NCBI GenBank assembly: GCA_964017195.1
Contig: OZ024887.1
Location: forward strand, 7,824,032 to 7,888,031
Reading direction: 5' to 3'
DNA from: Siderastrea radians
Lineage: Eukaryota; Cnidaria; Anthozoa; Scleractinia; Rhizangiidae
DNA length: 64,000 nt
In this document: positions 11,300-24,400 of the stretch, piece after piece
Layout of the letters: every line of letters starts with the position of its first letter
How positions within the stretch are numbered: position 1 is the stretch's first letter
Translations under genes and position numbers: made by a program
The notes under the pieces: model-generated
Database searches by the model: none
Told to the model about the DNA's origin: nothing
Seen by the model: only the letters and a program-made list of their open reading frames with translations

Positions 11300-12505
11300 A
11301 AAACAGGTCACATGAGCTTCAAGCTGTGGGTTGATTGGCCAATGGGTTGTTCTGGACGTGTTATCAAATTTGATAACTGTGCCGGACTGTATGGTGGACT
11401 TCGCAACAATGATAAAAGCCTTAAGATTAAAGTGCATTCCCAGACTTTTAAATCCTGAGTCATCTAATTGGAAAACAGTTCCTAATTATTTTTTTACAAA
11501 ACGCAGAGGTCTAAATTTTTTGCTAAATTGTAACTACAATGTTAAATTAATGGAAGATATGCTCAGATTCTACCAGGACATCCTATCATATTTGAGTGAG
11601 TTAAAAGCACTTTTTGCAAGCGCTCAGTATGAAGACACAATCTTATTCAATAACCAAGAAATTTTAATCGAAGGAAAGCCTTTCTGTTATAAAGATTGGC
11701 TTCGTAAAGGTATTTATTTTATACAACATCTTCTGGATAAGGATGGCAACTTCCTACAATTTGAGAGCTTTCGGAACAAATACTCTCTGGCAAGCAGTAA
11801 TTTTCTAACAATATTTCAGATTGTGAGCTCTATCCCAAAGCATCTTTTGAATAAAGCAAAAACAACGGAAATGCCGCCGCAGAGGAGTTACATAGCCTCA
11901 AGCTCGACTTAATTCCAGCTTACTGAAAGTGTTGAATTAAAACTCACGGAAATGAAGGCCAAAGACTTCTATTGGCTTCTTATAGGAAAGACTTAAACGG
12001 AGAAACAAACGGGTTCGAAAAGATGGGATAAAACGTTAGAAATAGATCAGGACAGCTGGAAGCCAATTTTCAGCCCCGTCAGAACAATTTGCAAAGAGGT
12101 GAGACTGAGAGAGTTTCAATTTAAATTTCTCCACAGAATAGTTGTAACTAGAAAAGAACTCTTAAGATTTGGAATCAAAGAGGATGGTGAATGTTTATAC
12201 TGCGGTGATCTTGATTCTATCGATGACACTTCATCTATTGAATTGTCATGTTACGAAAGTCTTCACTGAAAAGGTTATCCACTGGTTTAGTGAGTCTAAT
12301 CGTTCAAACTTTGATCCACGTACAAAAGGGCTCCTTTTTGGAATTCTCAACAGCCCAGGACCATCTTGCAAGAAAACTCAACTACACCCTTCTATTTATG
12401 CGTTATTACATTTACAAGAGAAAGTTAAACGAAGAAGCACTGCTTCTTCAGGACTTCATCAAAACAATCAGGCAAAAACATGTTTTTAACAAACTTAACT
12501 TGTAA
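11300..12505 (+). pseudogene. LINE (L1/Tx1-like) ORF2 3' remnant
   Basis: The frame from 11331 contains DFATMIKALRLKCIPRLLNP, KRRGLNFLLNCNYNVK and IPKHLLNKAKTTE, which match the region downstream of the reverse transcriptase in cnidarian L1/Tx1-type ORF2 proteins as I know them. A second piece near 12110-12290 has FKFLHRIVVTRKELLRFGI and a zinc-knuckle-like CLYCG segment. A third (12290-12505) has WFSESNRSNF and the final LNEEALLLQDFIKTI tail. The pieces lie in different frames, so the copy is frameshifted and 5'-truncated. The RT core and endonuclease are absent. Confidence 0.65.
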
Positions 12506-13561
12506 GGAAGATGTCCCTCCCCTTGCCTTAACTTAAACATAATGTACAACTAAATTGTCTGTATTCTTTCTTCAGTTTCAAAATTTCATGTTTCAGTAAT
12601 TGTTTCTGTTTCTTTCCTTACTTTTCTTTTTAATATGTGTGTTTAATTTCAGTATTTTAATGTTTTAATTAGGATGTGTAAAATGCCAAAAAAAGATTAT
12701 TTAAAAAAATCAATTCCACATCACGAACCCTTTACTCAAAAAATAATATTCTAGAGGAAAATGTATATATAAAGCACATTTGCGCTGATCGTTTCCGTCT
12801 CTATGTACATTCAACATGGCCGGTAAGCTTAACCTTGTCTGACCTTCAGCTTTAGTAAGTGGATTATAACCAGCGTTTTCATTGGTAGAATGTACTCTTA
12901 GCATAGTACCCTTTCTAAAACAGAAGGAGAACGCGAGACGACGAGCAGCCATGCGCCTTTCACATGGGAGTGCGCCCCCTGAGGGAAAAACCCTAGAAAA
13001 ATTTAATTTGAGAGGCTGCGTCAAACGTAAACGTGGGAGACAAGATGCCCCTGATAGCCAAATACGGCTTCTGGCTTTCTAGAACAAAGAATTTCACTTA
13101 AAAAGAGCTCCCAAATGAAAAGATATGAGTGACTATGCTTTAAATAGAAATGAAAATGATAATATCTATGTTCCAGAAACTACTGTAAAAGGGTTCAATC
13201 CCGCGTTTGTACTCACGTAGCTAGCTAAAATGTTACCTCGTGTTTAAGCCACTTTTCTTTTAAACTATCACATCTAAAATAACTATCGAACACATTTTAT
13301 TTTTGCTCTATTTCCGCAAACTATCAAATAAATACCTTTTACTTTTAATTGCAGTGCCTTTTAAAAAGGGGAAAAATTACCATGTTTTCGTTATCTCATT
13401 TATCTCATTGCTAATACTTTTGCTAGCTGTTTGCCATCCTTTAATATTTGAGCGGAAGTACCAAGCAAAAATGCAAAGGAGCAAACAAAATGCTAGGTCC
13501 ATATGTGTCAAAATTGCTAAGTTTAATAAAACACATATATTTTCTTACGCTAATCAATTTA
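12506..13561. other. Non-coding stretch, nothing recognised
   Basis: AT-rich sequence with LINE 3' flank at its start. Around 12790-13080 GC content rises on both strands, with overlapping open frames of about 65-100 codons and no recognisable domain. I do not call a gene. Confidence 0.35.
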
Positions 13562-14172
13562 TTAACCCTATTTCGCCTGGGCTTTTTTGGAAATTCTGAG
13601 CCTGGGGGGGGGGGGCACAAAATGCCCCCCCCCATAGATGTCGAAAAGTATTCACACTTTTGTGATGAAACTTGGCACGTTTATAGTACGTCGTTAGCTT
13701 AACAGATTGGGTTTATGACGTGTCGATTATGACGTTTTATGACGTCACAATGACGTCACAAAGCAGCCATTTTGAATTTAAAGCCGCCATTTTGAATTTA
13801 AGGCTGCCATTTTGAATCCCGAGCGTGCAGTCATACAGTTAACACTGACGTCATCGAAAAAATATATGAATTTGTTCTAAGAAACATACTTAATCAAAAC
13901 AAGCACAAAAAAGTAAAGGACTAGCTTCTTTTTTTAAACGAAGGAGAAAAAACTGAAAAAAGGACTGAAAAAAGACCAAAAAATAGTAAAAACACCTACT
14001 GAGTAAACGGTTGCTATGGAAACGTCAATCATCATAGACACGCCATTGACATAGGAAAAGTTTCTCTAAGAAATTTCAGGAAAAGTCACGAGATTTGGTG
14101 ATTATTCGTCCAGCCGTTTAAAAGTTATAACTCGTTAAAGCCCCCCCCCCCTCCCAGGCTAAATAGGGTTAA
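13562..14172. mobile_element. TTAA-flanked MITE, 0.6 kb
   Basis: TTAACCCTATTTCGCCTGGG at 13562 and its complement CCCAGGCTAAATAGGGTTAA ending at 14172 form the termini, so the target would be TTAA, as for piggyBac and Kolobok elements. Poly-G/poly-C runs lie just inside each end. The interior has a tandem motif (CGCCATTTTGAATTTAAGG, three times near 13770-13815) and several TGACGTCA-like motifs (13740-13760). No coding capacity. Confidence 0.7.
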
Positions 14173-14910
14173 GCTTTTTCACCAACGAGCAAGTAAACGC
14201 GCAGGCCTTATAGAGAAATATTGAAATCCTGAGTGAAAATGACTGAAAATAGGTACGGAGACATGATTAAGCTGCAAGTTAAACATTAGCTTCCAATAAA
14301 AAACGTTATATCTAAGAACAATGAAGGAAAAATGTGGTTAAGGTTAAAAGGGATTAAAAGAGTTTCCTTTTTTGTTGTGGTTTTTTTGTTTTTTTACTTT
14401 AGTGAGTGAAAAGAAAGGTGATTTGGCTCAATGAGGAAATCAGTTTGATTAAACCATGGCTTAAGGAAATATTTTCTGTGGCAAATTTTTATGGCAAATT
14501 TAAGTGATCTGACCTTGTACTGATATGGATGAACAAGTTGTCTTTGACCTATGTCCTTGCCTATACGCCGACAATGACGTTTGGCGCCCAGGCAAGGAAG
14601 GAAAGGCGGAAAGCTGCAGAAAATACGTGGGAAATGTCTCCAAATATAGATGGCTCTTTCAATAACGTTATGCAAATTTATTTTGCATTTGGCTTGGCAA
14701 AAGTACTTTTTTTTGCAAAATGCAGATAAAACTTGGGTGCAGAAACACACAGAGGCTTCGCCTGGCCTACGGGAAATCGAGGCTCGTGGTGTTCGCAGTG
14801 TTAAAACGCTTTTAAAAGCAAAGAACTCTACCTGAAACGGCTAAACCACGCGGTTAAACGACATAAAGTTGCAAAAAGTTTCGTGAACGAAGGGTCTGGG
14901 AACGAATTTT
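14173..14910. other. Non-coding stretch, nothing firm
   Basis: Contains overlapping small open frames on both strands at about 14394-14835 with no recognisable domains. No repeat identified. Confidence 0.3.
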
Positions 14911-15483
14911 TTTCACAAATCTTCAGAAATTGCTTTGCCTACCCAGCTACAAGCAAATTTCAGATTTGATATATTTTCTTCGACCGTGAAATGAAAACTG
15001 AATACCTCAGAATCATGCACCATCCTTCTTCCAAGGTGGCAAGAGATACGTCGATACCTGAAATTTCGCCTTGCTCTTTTTATTTTCTTCTAGCTAACAA
15101 AGTGAGGTTGGAATTTTTATGCCCCTGAAAAAGCGTCACCATGCCAAGGGAAACTCACAAACTTTTCTCAGCCGGTTTCCCTTTTCGTTTCATGGTTTGA
15201 TTGTTTTATTATTGTCCTTTTTTTCTCATTACTCTATCTCTACTCTCTTGCACATGTTCGGAAAAAATCTGCACGGTTATTAATTCGCTCGCCCGCAGGA
15301 CCGGTGAAAAGGATGACTTTAATACTGATCAAAAAAATACTACAACAGTGGTCGCAAGGAGCCCGGCCACTTTTTGAAACAAATGAAGTGTTTATACGAA
15401 TAAAATCAACTAAAAATAAAGTTGTAAAACTACACCGTATATAAATTCACACGAAAAAAAACACGGGACCTTCCCTCTTCTAA

Positions 15484-18400
15484 TCACTTCATTAGCGCCA
15501 GGCCAACAGTATAACAAACGGCCATCAAGAACACGCTGAAGGAAAAAGCTGAGCCCGCGTTGCAATTGTCAGTGCTACAGCACACGACGTCTTCGCAGTT
15601 TTCATAGCCAGTCTTCTTCTGATCACAGCTAGACTTGAAAGATGAGCAGGTATCTTGCGTAGCGCAGAGTGTAGAGACTCCTTTGATACCAAGTGTTTCG
15701 CTCTCGGTCCTCATACAGCGGTCATAGAAACTGCTCCCACAGTCACTCGAGTATTTGGATGATCCTTCAAGCTTGTCCTTTGAACAGGCGTCGTCGCCTA
15801 TCTCTACGCACTTGTAGCATTTCAATGCAGCCACATCTGTTAAAAAAATGAGTAGAAATGGAGCAAAATTAAAATATGTAGAAATGGAACAATCAATCCA
15901 TTTATACCAGTATATGGTATGGATGAGCGAACAAGAAGTCATTGTTTCAATTCATTCTCTTCTGCAAACAATAAATTATTTACAATATTTTCTAGAACTT
16001 CTAGAAGATTATTTGCAGTCTCCCGCCGCGGGCGCGCAAGTATTAAAACCGCGAAACAAAGCTTTACCTTAACTCATGCATGAATTAATATATAAATGAC
16101 TTTTCTCTTAACGATTTGAAAGCATAGTTTGTTTTGAAATACTGTATTCAGCCGCTTACTGAACCCCTGCAATCTAGAACCTTAGCTAACTCAAAAAGAA
16201 GCATAATGTGGGTACAGGCATTTATTTTACATTTAATCTACTGTTTCTCTTGCATAATTAAACGATATTCTGCTAGTACTCTAATCAGACATAACGACGA
16301 AAATTAAAGGTGCAAGAAAACTAACATTACTTTTAAATCGTTTTGAGACTGCATGCCGGTCAACTTAAACTGGCATGATTATATTGCTATCGTGAAGTGA
16401 TGCTGTGCGTGTAGTAGTCTTGTGTGTGTTAGGTTGCCACAGAGCGCTCCTTTGTGATGTGCTCCTGGTTGCCATGGTTTTCCAGAACAAACGCTTATTC
16501 ATTTAATTCTCTTTTGTAAACAATAAACTATTTACAATATTTCTCAGAGGATTGTTTGCAGTCTCCTTAACTCATGCATGAATTAACTCATGCATGAATT
16601 AATATAAATGACTTTTCTATTAACGATTTAAAACTACAGTTTGTTTTAAAATACAGTATTCAGCAACTAACTGGAACTCCTGCAATCTCGAACCTTAGCT
16701 AACTCAAGAATTTATTTGCCTTGTATACTGTGGGTACAAGCAATTAATTTACATTTAATCTAATGTATGGTCCACTGTTGTTTCTCTTGCATAATGAAGC
16801 TTTAGCGGTGTTCTGCCAGTACTCTAATTATATCCCGATAATCAGTCATAATGACGAAAACTGTCAGAGGTACAAGAAACATATTTATTAATCGTTTTGA
16901 GGCCCGCTACATGCATGCTGGTCAACTTAAACTGAAATGGTTATATCACTATCGTGAAGTGATGCTGTAGTAGTCTTCTGTTTTAGGTTGCCACAGAGCA
17001 GCACTTTGTGTTATGCTCCTGGTTGCTATGGTTCTCCAGAACAAACAGTGAAAAAAATGCGGAGTGCAGTAATGTCTTAACTGCTTAGTAAAATAACTTC
17101 AGTGAAATGAGTCACAGGAATCATATTTCTCTGTAATGCACACTTATGCAGTAGAAAAATTTCTCTGAAAAAGCTTGAGTTAAATTCTCTTTCTTGTACC
17201 TTTGTTATAGCAAACTCATGCCCAGCACTTTGAACGTTTAAAATGTATAGCTAGTGCAGCACAAATAACAAGGTCACTCGAAGTTGAATCGAATTTTAGC
17301 ACAACTTTACCATGATAATGAATACTTTACTTCTAAGGTTTATTTAGACCCTTGGTGTTACTAAAAAAACATGTCAGTACTCAAGGCCTACTAAAAGATT
17401 GTTGTTGCCGGCAAAATTCTGTCCATTCGAATACTGATAACACTGGAAAAGTTGAAAATTTACATGCACATGTAAATCGTAATTTACAACATGCAAATCC
17501 TAATTTACATGTTTTGTAAATTTACATTTACATGTTGGCATTTTGTAAATTGAATTTGCATGCTTTTTTACATGTTAAGGAGAAGCTGTAAATTTGTTGT
17601 AAAAACGGATTTACGTGGTCCTCTTTAACCCTTATAACTTAAAGAACCATGTAAATAACATGTAAATTTTGGGGAACAAATTTACAGTATCTTCTTTGTA
17701 AATATCCTGTAAATTTTTTTAACAAAACATGTAAAGAACATGTAGATGAGAAATATGGGGCTGTTCTATACCCTGTAAATAACATGTAAATTTGGTGGCC
17801 CAAATCCTGTAAAAATCATGTAAATGGAAAAAGGGAGACTGGCCAGACAATGCAAACAGCGTGTAAATTGGAAAAGGGAGACTGTCAAGAACATGTATCT
17901 AACATATGAAGTAAAAAAAAGGGAAATCAAATTTAGCGTCGTAGTGTGAGGGCCACACATCATGTGTAAACACTTGACGTCCAGGCTGAATTGGAATTTG
18001 GAAGTGTTGGTTTTTGTGGAGGGAGGAAAATTTGGAGAACTCTAAAAAAAACCCTCCGAGCAAGGACAAAACCAACAACAAACTCAACCCACGTGCCAAC
18101 CACTGGAACCGAACCCGGGTCACAGAGGTGGGAGGCAAGTGCTCCCACCGCTACACCAACCTTGCTCCCCACAAATGTAAAAAAGGGAGATTGTAGAAAG
18201 AAAGTAAAACAGAGAGATTGCCTAAACCTTGTAAACGACATGAAAATCAAAAAGGGAGACTGCACAAACCTTCTACATAAAAGCCAGATAGGTGTGGGCG
18301 GCCTGAAAGGTAATGATTTTTGTGTCGTTTTGGTCTGAATTAGGGTAAGGTTTGCGAGTTGTGGTCTGGAATTGGCTATTTTCATCCCTTGAGAATGGTC

Positions 18401-21400
18401 TTTTAATTAATATAGAGAAATTTAAGCCCTTCTCAAACGTTTTACGTAAACTGAAGCAGTTCCTAGGTAGTTGCAATCCTTTTTGGGACAGTTTTGATGA
18501 GGGGCATCAGATTTTGGGTCAGGCCTGAAACAGGGTAGAAACAAATCACATTGTGGTCCGAAATAGTGTAATTGTTTCAAGACATTTGCTGCACATCGCC
18601 CACCGAGGTTTTAGGGGTTCCTCCCCACCCCCACCCCAAGCTAAGTTTTTAAAACCCACTTCAAGATGGGGGACATCTGCGTTTTTCATTATCTTGAACA
18701 ACCTATTCACATGTTTAAAATTAAGCACTGTTTTACTGTTTGGCTTCAGCAACAAGTCGCAGTTTGTGTGTAGACGAATATTTGGTTAATTATTAAAAAC
18801 TAACATTTCGGTAGTGCCAGTTGAGAGAAGCAACAGAGAATTGATTTAAATCCAACCAATCAGTGAATTTTGAAAACAGATTGTTTTTCTTAAAAAACGT
18901 TTTTCGGCCGCCAGTTTGAAGTGGGCGTAACAAAAACATTGCCCGGTACCGGTACTGCTTAGAAGAGGATTGTGAATAAGCAAAAACAAAAGAAATTGAG
19001 CGTGATACAAAAACGCTGCAAAACTGGCCCTTCTCGCGATCAGGAGTCTACATTATTTGTTTTTTTTAAATCTATTTTTTGTTTTTTGTTTTTTTACACA
19101 CAGACGAGAATCTCTTTAAGTACGCTTTTTTCCGTTTGAATTTCCACTAAAACCTGTTTGTCAGAGGTATTTCATGCGAACGTAGGTGGTGCTACGCCCT
19201 TTGAATTTCGTTATACTGGTACATTGCGATGCGAACTAACCTCACCAAGTTAAATAATCGACCATTTGCTCAGCGAATTTAGTTAGCATTTTGATGGAAA
19301 ATCTCTAATTACGTGAAAACAACAGAACCGCAAAAACGGCTGTTTTTTCTGGGCATGTTATTTTTAGCGTTCGTGTACACTAAGTAGTAAACGTCCGCTG
19401 ACCACAATTCGTGCTCATTCGGGAAGGCGGCATACTAGCTCGCTCGACCGTTAAAAAGATTGTAGGACAAACCAACGTGCAACCGGCTTTCAATCTGATG
19501 GAAATTCAATGCAAATAATATAGAAGAACCACTTTTCCTTCGTCTATGGCTCGTACATCATTTCAGGTATGTTTTTTTTACTCTTGGTTGGCAAATATTT
19601 GTATTCAGTTATATTTCTCACGCGGTCCGCTCAGTCCACGAGGACTTAGTATTATTTAAATAGAGGGTCATTGAATTGAATTTGTCTTGATTCGATGCTT
19701 GTGTCTTGCATTTAACTTAAATAATGTTCTTTAATAGTTATGTAACACATAAGTTATTGTAAGAACCTCTTCAGATTTAAACTTTCAATTCATGGACAGA
19801 ACTTTGCCCCATGTCCTCTGAAATCCATAATCATTAATCCCCATTCCTGCAGAATTGCCGTTTTCTCTCCAAGTTCCCTTTGGCTTTGGCCAACATTAGC
19901 TACTTAGATAACTTTCCTTTTCAATTAAGGGCTGTCAATTAGCTATTAGTCATATGTTCATATGCATATAAAGAAAGCCAATTGCTTTTTGAGTAAATAA
20001 TTATTAATAGCAACAAAAGATAAGTTCATCCATAACACTGATCTATACTCCGCCGTAACACATGTTACGCATCATGGCTCTTAATACAGTAAAACTATGA
20101 AAACCATGAACACTTGAATTATTTTTGGACTGTTATTATGTTGGGAAAGAAAACCAATCAGGTACAAGATGAATGTAGCACAAGCTGCAATGGTATTTCA
20201 TTAAATTTGTGGTTTGCATTGATTTCACACCTGATTGGTCGGTCATGACACAATGAACATTCCAAGATAATTCTTAGTGTTCATGGTTTTATTAGGCTCA
20301 GTTCAGACGCCGTACCTCTCATGTGCTGTATCACATACATTTTCGCTCCTAGGTCGTATTTCAGCGGCAAGCTTTGCCATACCCTGAGATTTTGGCTTGC
20401 CTAATTGAAATCTGTCGGAAAAAAACTCATTTGGACACTGTACAACTGCCAAAAAACTACATACTACTTGGTACGGCACATGAGAGGCACGGCATCTGAA
20501 CTGGGCCTTAGTCACATGTTAATCATAGCCCTGAGGAATAGCACGGTATGCACGGTATGCCAGGAACTCTGCAAACTGAGCCAGCATGGCTAAGCAGGCC
20601 AGTTTGGCTCATTGGCCTCTTAAGGTCCAGTAATACGGGCAACATTTTTGTGCAACCTTCCTCGCAACAATGTGGCGTTGCAAGTTGAGATTGTTTGTTG
20701 CACGTATTACCACCTCTACGCATAACAAATTTTCATGTTGCAAAAAGTAGAAGCAACAAATTTGTTGCGCAAAAAGGTGAAGCACAACTTGCAACGCAAC
20801 ATTGTTGCGCAAAAAGTTTTACGAAAATGTTGCTCATATTACTGGGCCTTAAAGTGCCACTGAGACGAAAATTCGTAGCTCTATTTCGGCCAAATTCTGT
20901 CGCAGAATATCGCGTTGTGTCTATATTTACCCAGAAAATTGAACAAGAAACCGTCCATCCTAATATTTTTTAGCTCCAAAGTTGCGTAAAATGTGTCCGC
21001 CATTACTGAAAACGTGTTCCTGGGTGATTGCGCAATTTAATAGTTTGTGACGTCAGAGGCTCACCTCAGTCGCGTTTCCTTGTGTTTTGACTCAAGATGC
21101 CTACCGTCGACTGCGAGACCTCCGAAGGGTATTCATACGATTCGAAACAGTCTTTAGCTTCCGAAACATCAGAGGATTCATTTCATTCGACAAATGAAGA
21201 ATTTTTCTTACCGTACGATGTAAGAACTGATGTCAGGAGATTTCAGCTTATAACAAACTTGTAAACAAACTGTTCAAAGTTGTTTTTCTCGCCATGCTGG
21301 CGGGAGTTCAAAATATGCGCAAAATAATGTTTACAGTGATTACAGTTCAGGCACAAGTTGCTCAAAGAGCGGATAACTCTCATCCAACGGATAAATCGCT

Positions 21401-24400
21401 GTCCAGCTATTCGAAAAACTGATGTTTTAAGCTTTGGAAATTTAGACAAAACACCTATAAAAACTCTAGAATTTGATGCCCGCGAATTCTCAAGCATCGT
21501 GGATTGATTTTATTGTTCGCTTCGTTGGAGAAATAAAAGAAGCTATATTTTGTCTGCCGTTGTTTATATTTATATTGTGAAGCATTGAGATTTTTGGCCA
21601 TTCTTAGCATAGTATGGGAAAAATTCTTGAAGAGTCGTAATGCTGTCAGTAGTCATCTGGCAGTCAGTTGATGGAAGCCTATCGTGTCAATCATAGTACA
21701 GTGGCCGCTTGCATAGAAACACAAGTGCTTAGGTTTCTAAATATTTTGAACAGTTTTTGTAGAATTCTTAACTTGAGCCGAAAAAGGTGAAATAAACCAA
21801 GACCTTTTTTTAAGAACTGGAGGCCTTGTGTGACCGGAATCTAAATATTTGTCGTGCAAATCAAAGCCACAAGGAAAATTTCTGCTGCTCAACAACAACA
21901 TGCGGACCGCTGAAGAAACGAAGTTTTCACTTGCTTTATTCATTGCGTAAAAATAATAGCTTGGTATCTAATCATTTTTCTTGGTAGTTTATTTACTAAG
22001 ATTGATATGACAGTTAAAAGAAATAACATTGTAAACCCCTTAGACAAATAGTGGCGTGTGATATTTTTTCCCAACCAGCTTAAGCTTAAGCTTAAATTTC
22101 CACGCAAGACGATCCGAGCTGTTGAAGCCTTTAAGTATATATTTCGAATAATAATGTCAATCGACTCCACCGACAGGGAATAAGGAGAAAAGTTTCTCCA
22201 CATTAAGGATGGTACGCTATAAAATAAATGACCATGCTTCTAAGCGATTACTGCTTTGAAATTAACACACACGGAATTTAAAAAAAAAAAAAGCAAAGCA
22301 ATACAAACTAGTGGCTTAATCGTGGCGGTCCTGCATGCATTCGCCCAGGATGCATTTTATCTATAAGATCTTCGCGCTAGCAGACGGCAGAACTGAAAGG
22401 GTTTCCACCAGAAAAATAAACTTTAAAATACGTTAAAAGAAAATAAGTTTTGCTCAATGGTGGATGTGTTGAAAAAGAAACAAACTATCACTTCAACTGC
22501 GTTAAGATTAGGTACCTTTCGTCTCGTTTTTTCTGGATCTTTTTTTCCATATACTTGAAATGGACAATGGAATAATCGACCTCTGGGATCCTTCGACATG
22601 AACAGCCCTCTGGAAACACTCGTCCGTGAAGTGATCAGAACAGCCGACAAAAATACCTCTCGGGATGAAATTTGCACTGTGTGTGATTACAAAATTATTC
22701 ATTTTTCCATTGCGGGTCCGCTCGCAAGGCTTTGATGAAGCGAAATACCAGCTTGGTTGGTTGGATTTATTGTTGTAGCATTGTACAACACAAGTATTAA
22801 ATACCCTTTATAACTGCTGCAGCAACGAAAATTTCAAGGCCGTACAGCAAACAATTGGCAGGAAATCTTCCCTCCACGACAGTTCAATTTCTCGCGGCAA
22901 GTAAACGTATGAAGGTATTAGGTCTGAGGTGAGCCTCTAACGTCACTTCCGCTAATTCGCAAGCCAGCTTCTGGAACAAGGGCCAGTAATGGCGGCCGTA
23001 AAATCTCGACAAAAACCGTCCGAAAAAAGCGACTTCCAGTCGTCGTAATGAGTTGAAATTTGGCATGGTGACTAACAACCACAGACTATTTTCGAAAATG
23101 CAAAAATATGGAATACCAAAATTCTGGTCCCAGTGGCACTTTAAGAGGCTAATGAGCCAAACTGGCCTGGTTAGCCATGCTGGCTCAGTTTGCAGAGATC
23201 CTGGCATAAACACACCTCACACACTTTGCAGTTACATAAGAAAATCTTAGTCCAGTTAGGTGGGATCCTGGTAAGGCAATGCTGGGATCCCAGGTAGCCA
23301 GGTAGGAAATTTTTAGTGTAAGGGTGTATGCTCAGCAAACTGGGTATACACTTTCTCGTGATTCACTTTTGCTTCAGAACATAACAGCTCACCAGTAAGT
23401 CGATACTTTTCTTCTCTTTCTACATAACACATAAAAGTTCATTACACCTTAAGGCTGAACCCAGATAAATTTGTTTAAGAGTATGGATTGGGTGCATCCT
23501 CACCCTTGGGGAGGGGGGGGGGTACTCAATAAAGTTTTATACGGAGAGGCTCTGTCTGGAGGTTCAAACCCTTCTCTTTTAATATACTAATTTTTACCAA
23601 AATGGTACAGAGAGCAAAATTTGCACCCCTTTTGCTATACCTCAAGGATAAACCAAAACCATAGAATTTCCTTTAATTGCCTAATTTTGCCCGGGCTTTC
23701 AGTCGTTCTGGTTCAGCTACTCAAAGGTTGCAAGCTTTTATGTGTTTCGTGTTGTCATTTCTACAGAAATTTGGTACGCTTTCCCAAACTTTTCTTTAAG
23801 CCACCATCTTGTCCACTTTTCAGTTGATTTTGTAACCTTTTCATATACTAAAATGACATTTTTTTCCTACCCTCTAGTAATTTTTGAGCTTAAAAAAAGT
23901 CACCACCTTTGGCCAGAGCCTCCCCGTAAAACCATAAATAGGGAGTAACCCGCTTCCTCGCAGGATCCTCAATTGAAAATGTGTGGTAACCTAATATAAT
24001 ATTCTAGATTGACTGACTGGTATGATTTTTTTTTGGTATTTGTAGGTGTGGTTTCATTTGAGACAAAAAGTATTAATACTTAGGGGCAAAAGGAACAATT
24101 TCAGGGTGAGTAAAGATAACAAAAAGATGGAAAATAAGGATGACAGTTTGACTCCCAAATGCGGATGAATCAGACACCATTGCTTGCCCAATCTTGTGGT
24201 TTGGGAGGGAGAATTCCCCTTTTGTGGGCATGTCACAAATTATTTAATAGTATTTTACATGTAATGTAATGCACTGATAGAGAAAAGGAGATGATGAAGA
24301 TGACAAATTATATCTATGTGTCCCCCATACATGCCCCATACCATAGGCTTTCCAGCTTAAGTTACTTTAATTTGGACCAACTACAGCCAGCAGGTACATA

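Larger units (their letters stand above)
20853..23140. mobile_element. Kolobok-like TTAA transposon (degenerate), 2.3 kb
   Basis: TTAA at 20849-20852 and 23141-23144 flank inverted ends AGTGCCACTG(A/G)GAC. The interior carries THAP-domain remnants on the minus strand and a short open frame on the plus strand. TTAA targets plus a THAP-domain transposase are characteristic of the Kolobok superfamily (established knowledge); piggyBac uses the same target but lacks THAP. The catalytic domain is not recognisable, so the copy is defective. Confidence 0.6.
20558..23206. repeat. Palindromic element split at its centre by two TTAA elements
   Basis: The left arm (about 20558-20620, containing GCCAGTTTGGCTCATTGGCC) and right arm (about 23144-23206, containing GGCTAATGAGCCAAACTGGC) are inverted copies of about 62 bp meeting at a central TTAA (CTC-TTAA-GAG). 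That TTAA was the target for the two insertions that now separate the arms. Confidence 0.65.
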
